DNA from: Chromatiales bacterium
Lineage (GTDB): Bacteria > Pseudomonadota > Gammaproteobacteria > Steroidobacterales > GCA-2729495
NCBI GenBank assembly: GCA_002729875.1
Contig: PBZD01000045.1
Span: 1-38,504, forward strand
Length of the DNA stretch: 38,504 nt
Direction of reading: 5' to 3'
Shown here: positions 36,319 through 38,504 of the stretch, one piece after another
How positions within the stretch are numbered: the stretch's first letter is position 1
How the letters are laid out: each line of letters opens with the position of its first letter
Made by a program: the position numbers and the translations under genes
Notes under the pieces: generated by a model
Told to the model about the DNA's origin: nothing
The model's input: only the letters and a program-made list of their open reading frames with translations
The model's database searches: none

Positions 36319-36332
36319 GCCGACGAATTCAA

Positions 36333-37199
36333 TCAGCCGCTCAGCTTGCCCTCGGTCACGCGGGCATGACCCTGCAGGTCACTATAGGCAAAGATCGACC
36401 TGAATCCGGCTTCTCGCAACAGGATCTCAACGGCTGATCCCTGCCGGTAGCCGTGTTCGATCGCCAGCCAACCATCCTTGAACAGGTGTTTGGGGGCTGC
36501 GGTAATAATGTGCTTGATGCAGTCCAGGCCGTCTTCACCGCCTTTGAGTGCCAGCGCCGGTTCATGCTGCAGTTCAAAATGATGCGCGATATATTCCATG
36601 TTGCTTACATAGGGCGGGTTGGCAGCAATCATCGAGAATTTTCGCCCGGCAACCGGTTGCAACCATGAGCCGCACTGCAATTCAACGTGGTTCAATCCAA
36701 GGGCTGCAGCGTTGTATTGTGCGATGGTCAGTGCCTGGTCGCTGATATCGGTAGCCGTGACATGGGTATTCGGGCGTTCACTTGCGACCGCCAGCGCAAC
36801 GGCTCCGCAACCGGTGCCGAGGTCGAGAAAATCTGCCGGCTGGTCTTTGGGGATATGCGTTAATGCGCATTCCACGAGAATTTCAGTTTCGGGCCGCGGG
36901 ATCAGCGTTTCGGCCGTAACAGTGAGGTTAAGAGACCAGAACTCCCGTGAGCCGACGAGTTGCGCAACGGGGATGCCTGCCTGGCGCCTGTGTACAAGGT
37001 TGGTAAACAAAGCGGCGCTGGCCGGCGTAACCAGATCTTTTCCGGCGCTGATGAGTTCGACGCGAGTCTTGCGCAATATATGGCCGAGCAGCAGCTCAAC
37101 GTCAAGTCTTGCAGACGGACTGTTTCCCTTGAGTTCCGTTGTGCAACGACGCAACAAGCTGTCGATCATCAGTTCCGAGGTGTCGGGGTCTGTGTGCAT
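36333..37199 (-). CDS. prmC: Peptide chain release factor N5-glutamine methyltransferase
   Basis: Methylates the GGQ glutamine of release factors RF1 and RF2. It is 288 residues: a helical N-terminal domain, then the AdoMet domain with DLGTGCGAVALAVASE and the catalytic NPPYVS motif; LIPRPETEILVE is also a family block. The ATG at 37199 has a strong AAGGCGG ribosome-binding site just upstream, which decides the start. prfA, the usual upstream gene, is absent: a divergent PLP-enzyme gene begins 93 nt away instead. Confidence 0.96.
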   Translation of the reverse strand: MHTDPDTSELMIDSLLRRCTTELKGNSPSARLDVELLLGHILRKTRVELISAGKDLVTPASAALFTNLVHRRQAGIPVAQLVGSREFWSLNLTVTAETLIPRPETEILVECALTHIPKDQPADFLDLGTGCGAVALAVASERPNTHVTATDISDQALTIAQYNAAALGLNHVELQCGSWLQPVAGRKFSMIAANPPYVSNMEYIAHHFELQHEPALALKGGEDGLDCIKHIITAAPKHLFKDGWLAIEHGYRQGSAVEILLREAGFRSIFAYSDLQGHARVTEGKLSG

Positions 37200-37292
37200 A
37201 TGCCGCCTTATGTTAGCTTAGTTATTCTTGTCCGGCACGAAGTCGATAAACATACCTCTTTATGGCTCGGTCAGCGAGGGGTTTGAAACTTA

Positions 37293-38471
37293 ATGAGCAT
37301 ATTAGGCATGACAGATAGCAATATTGAACATAAACTGGCGACCCGTTGCATCCATGCCGGGGATACTGTTGATGCGACAACCGGCGCTGTTATGCCGGCC
37401 ATTGCCACCAGCACGATATACCGGCAGCCGGCATTTAATGAGCCGGGTGAACACATCTATGCGCGCACCTCGAATCCGACCCGTGATGCGCTCGAACGCT
37501 GTGTCGCGGAATTGGAATCCGGCGTTCGTGGGCTCGCTTTCGCGTCGGGGATGGCGGCAACGGCCAATGTTCTTGAGCTGCTCGATGCCGGCGAGCACAT
37601 TATTGCCCCGACGAGTATTTACGGTGGATCGTTGCGCCTGTTCAGGCAGGTGCGTACAAGAACCTCGGCACTCGAATTTTCTTTTGTTGATTTCAGTGAT
37701 CCGGCTAATGTCGAACAGGCGATCAGGCCGAACACGCGCCTGATCTGGATCGAAACGCCGACCAACCCCCTGCTGAATATTATTGACATAGAAGCAACGG
37801 CTGCCCTGGCGCGTGCGCAGAATATTCTCATGGCCGTTGATAACACCTTTGCGACACCGTGTGTGCAGCGTCCGCTGGAGGCCGGTTGTGATCTCGTCAT
37901 GCATTCGACGACCAAATACCTGGGCGGGCATTCTGATGCGCTGGGTGGTTTGATTGTGGTTGCGGATGAACAACTCGGTAAGCAACTGGCCTCGTTACGC
38001 AGCGCGGTCGGCGGGGTTGCCGGTCCGTTCGATGCCTACCTCGTGCTGCGTGGCATCAAGACGCTTGCATTACGCATGGAACGGCACCAGGCGAATGCGA
38101 TGGCGGTGGCAAAATGGTTGGTCGATCACCCACAGGTCGAGCAGGTCTGCTACCCGGGTCTGGATGAACATCCGCACCATGAGGTCGCGACGCGCCAGAT
38201 GGATGGTTACGGCGGTGTCGTGTCTTTTGTTTTGCGCGGCGGTCTGAGCGAGGTTGGTGCTTTCCTCAATGCATTACGGGTATTCACGCTTGCCGAAAGT
38301 CTCGGTGGGGTTGAAAGCCTGGTGGGTCATCCGGCGACAATGAGTCATTCGAGCCTGCCGGCGGAAGAGCGGACAGAGCTTGGTATCACTGATAACCTGA
38401 TTCGCTTGTCCGTTGGTATCGAGCACGTCGATGATTTGCTCACCGATCTTGATCGGGCATTAGGCCGGTAA
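37293..38471 (+). CDS. Cystathionine gamma-synthase/gamma-lyase family PLP enzyme
   Basis: A 392-residue fold-type I PLP enzyme of the Cys/Met metabolism family. Signatures are YARTSNPTRDALE, FASGMAA, the substrate/PLP block IWIETPTNPLL, VDNTFATP, the Schiff-base Lys208 in HSTTKYLGGHSD, and LGGVESLVGHPATMSH. Cystathionine gamma-synthase, gamma-lyase and O-succinylhomoserine sulfhydrylase share these, so the reaction cannot be fixed; the GVESL/DNLIRLSVGIE ending is closest to gamma-synthase/lyase. It is complete in the window, with GAGGGG 11 nt before the ATG. Proximity to metF and metH fits methionine or transsulfuration metabolism. An ATG at 37308 is an alternative start. Confidence 0.88.
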   Translation: MSILGMTDSNIEHKLATRCIHAGDTVDATTGAVMPAIATSTIYRQPAFNEPGEHIYARTSNPTRDALERCVAELESGVRGLAFASGMAATANVLELLDAGEHIIAPTSIYGGSLRLFRQVRTRTSALEFSFVDFSDPANVEQAIRPNTRLIWIETPTNPLLNIIDIEATAALARAQNILMAVDNTFATPCVQRPLEAGCDLVMHSTTKYLGGHSDALGGLIVVADEQLGKQLASLRSAVGGVAGPFDAYLVLRGIKTLALRMERHQANAMAVAKWLVDHPQVEQVCYPGLDEHPHHEVATRQMDGYGGVVSFVLRGGLSEVGAFLNALRVFTLAESLGGVESLVGHPATMSHSSLPAEERTELGITDNLIRLSVGIEHVDDLLTDLDRALGR

Positions 38472-38504
38472 GGTTGGTTTGCGTTGATTGCATGGTTGAC
38501 TTGA

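Noticed and set aside
37246-37263. ATAAA...TTTAT upstream of the gamma-synthase-like gene as a second SahR-type operator.
   Set aside because: The half-sites are 8 nt apart rather than the 6 nt between the same half-sites in the 29968-29993 palindrome, and the flanking bases do not match, so it is probably chance.

Overview
The window is about 38.5 kb of moderate-GC chromosome from a gammaproteobacterium outside the Enterobacterales. Three things point there: the lptD-surA-pdxA-rsmA-apaG-apaH cluster, the lgt-thyA pair, and a rod-shape block (mreBCD-mrdA-rodA-mltB-rlpA-dacA) placed divergently from gatCAB, the amidotransferase that enteric bacteria lack. Genus or order cannot be fixed from the sequence alone. 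No rRNA, tRNA, insertion sequence, phage gene or CRISPR array was seen.

Layout. 1-1446 (-) is a Tat-type flavin amine oxidase cut a few residues before its C-terminus. 1575-3647 (-) is a DUF255/YyaL-type thioredoxin-fold protein. 3744-5421 (+) holds lgt and thyA. A perfect 30-bp inverted repeat (5473-5550) separates thyA from the convergent outer-membrane biogenesis and housekeeping operon lptD-surA-pdxA-rsmA-apaG-apaH (12165 down to 5574, -). murU (12310-12975, +) faces the end of a very long leftward operon, mreB-mreC-mreD-mrdA-rodA-mltB-rlpA-dacA-dat-ybeD-lipB (23534 down to 13085, -), which combines lateral wall synthesis, wall trimming, D-amino-acid metabolism and lipoylation. gatC-gatA-gatB (23656-26901, +) runs away from mreB.

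The least conserved segment is 27009-29998. It holds a secreted or anchored protein built of twelve near-regular 50-residue repeats (two sets of six probable propeller blades), a small VanZ-like membrane protein, and an AT-rich gap. Next comes a methionine-cycle operon (29999-35517, +): an ArsR-HTH/methyltransferase fusion of SahR type, metF and metH. An 11-bp palindromic operator-like site lies directly against the first start codon. The window closes with moeB and prmC (-), and a divergent PLP enzyme of the cystathionine gamma-synthase/lyase family (+).

How it fits together: almost all genes are core metabolism and envelope construction. MurU, Dat, DacA, MltB, RlpA, PBP2, RodA and MreBCD act on peptidoglycan. 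LptD and SurA build the outer membrane. Lgt makes lipoproteins such as RlpA. MetF, MetH and the terminal PLP enzyme belong to methionine synthesis. I found no clear novel multi-gene defence or mobile system. The best candidates for new biology are the 12-repeat protein with its membrane neighbour, the long perfect hairpin after thyA, and the palindrome-controlled, possibly leaderless SahR-type operon.
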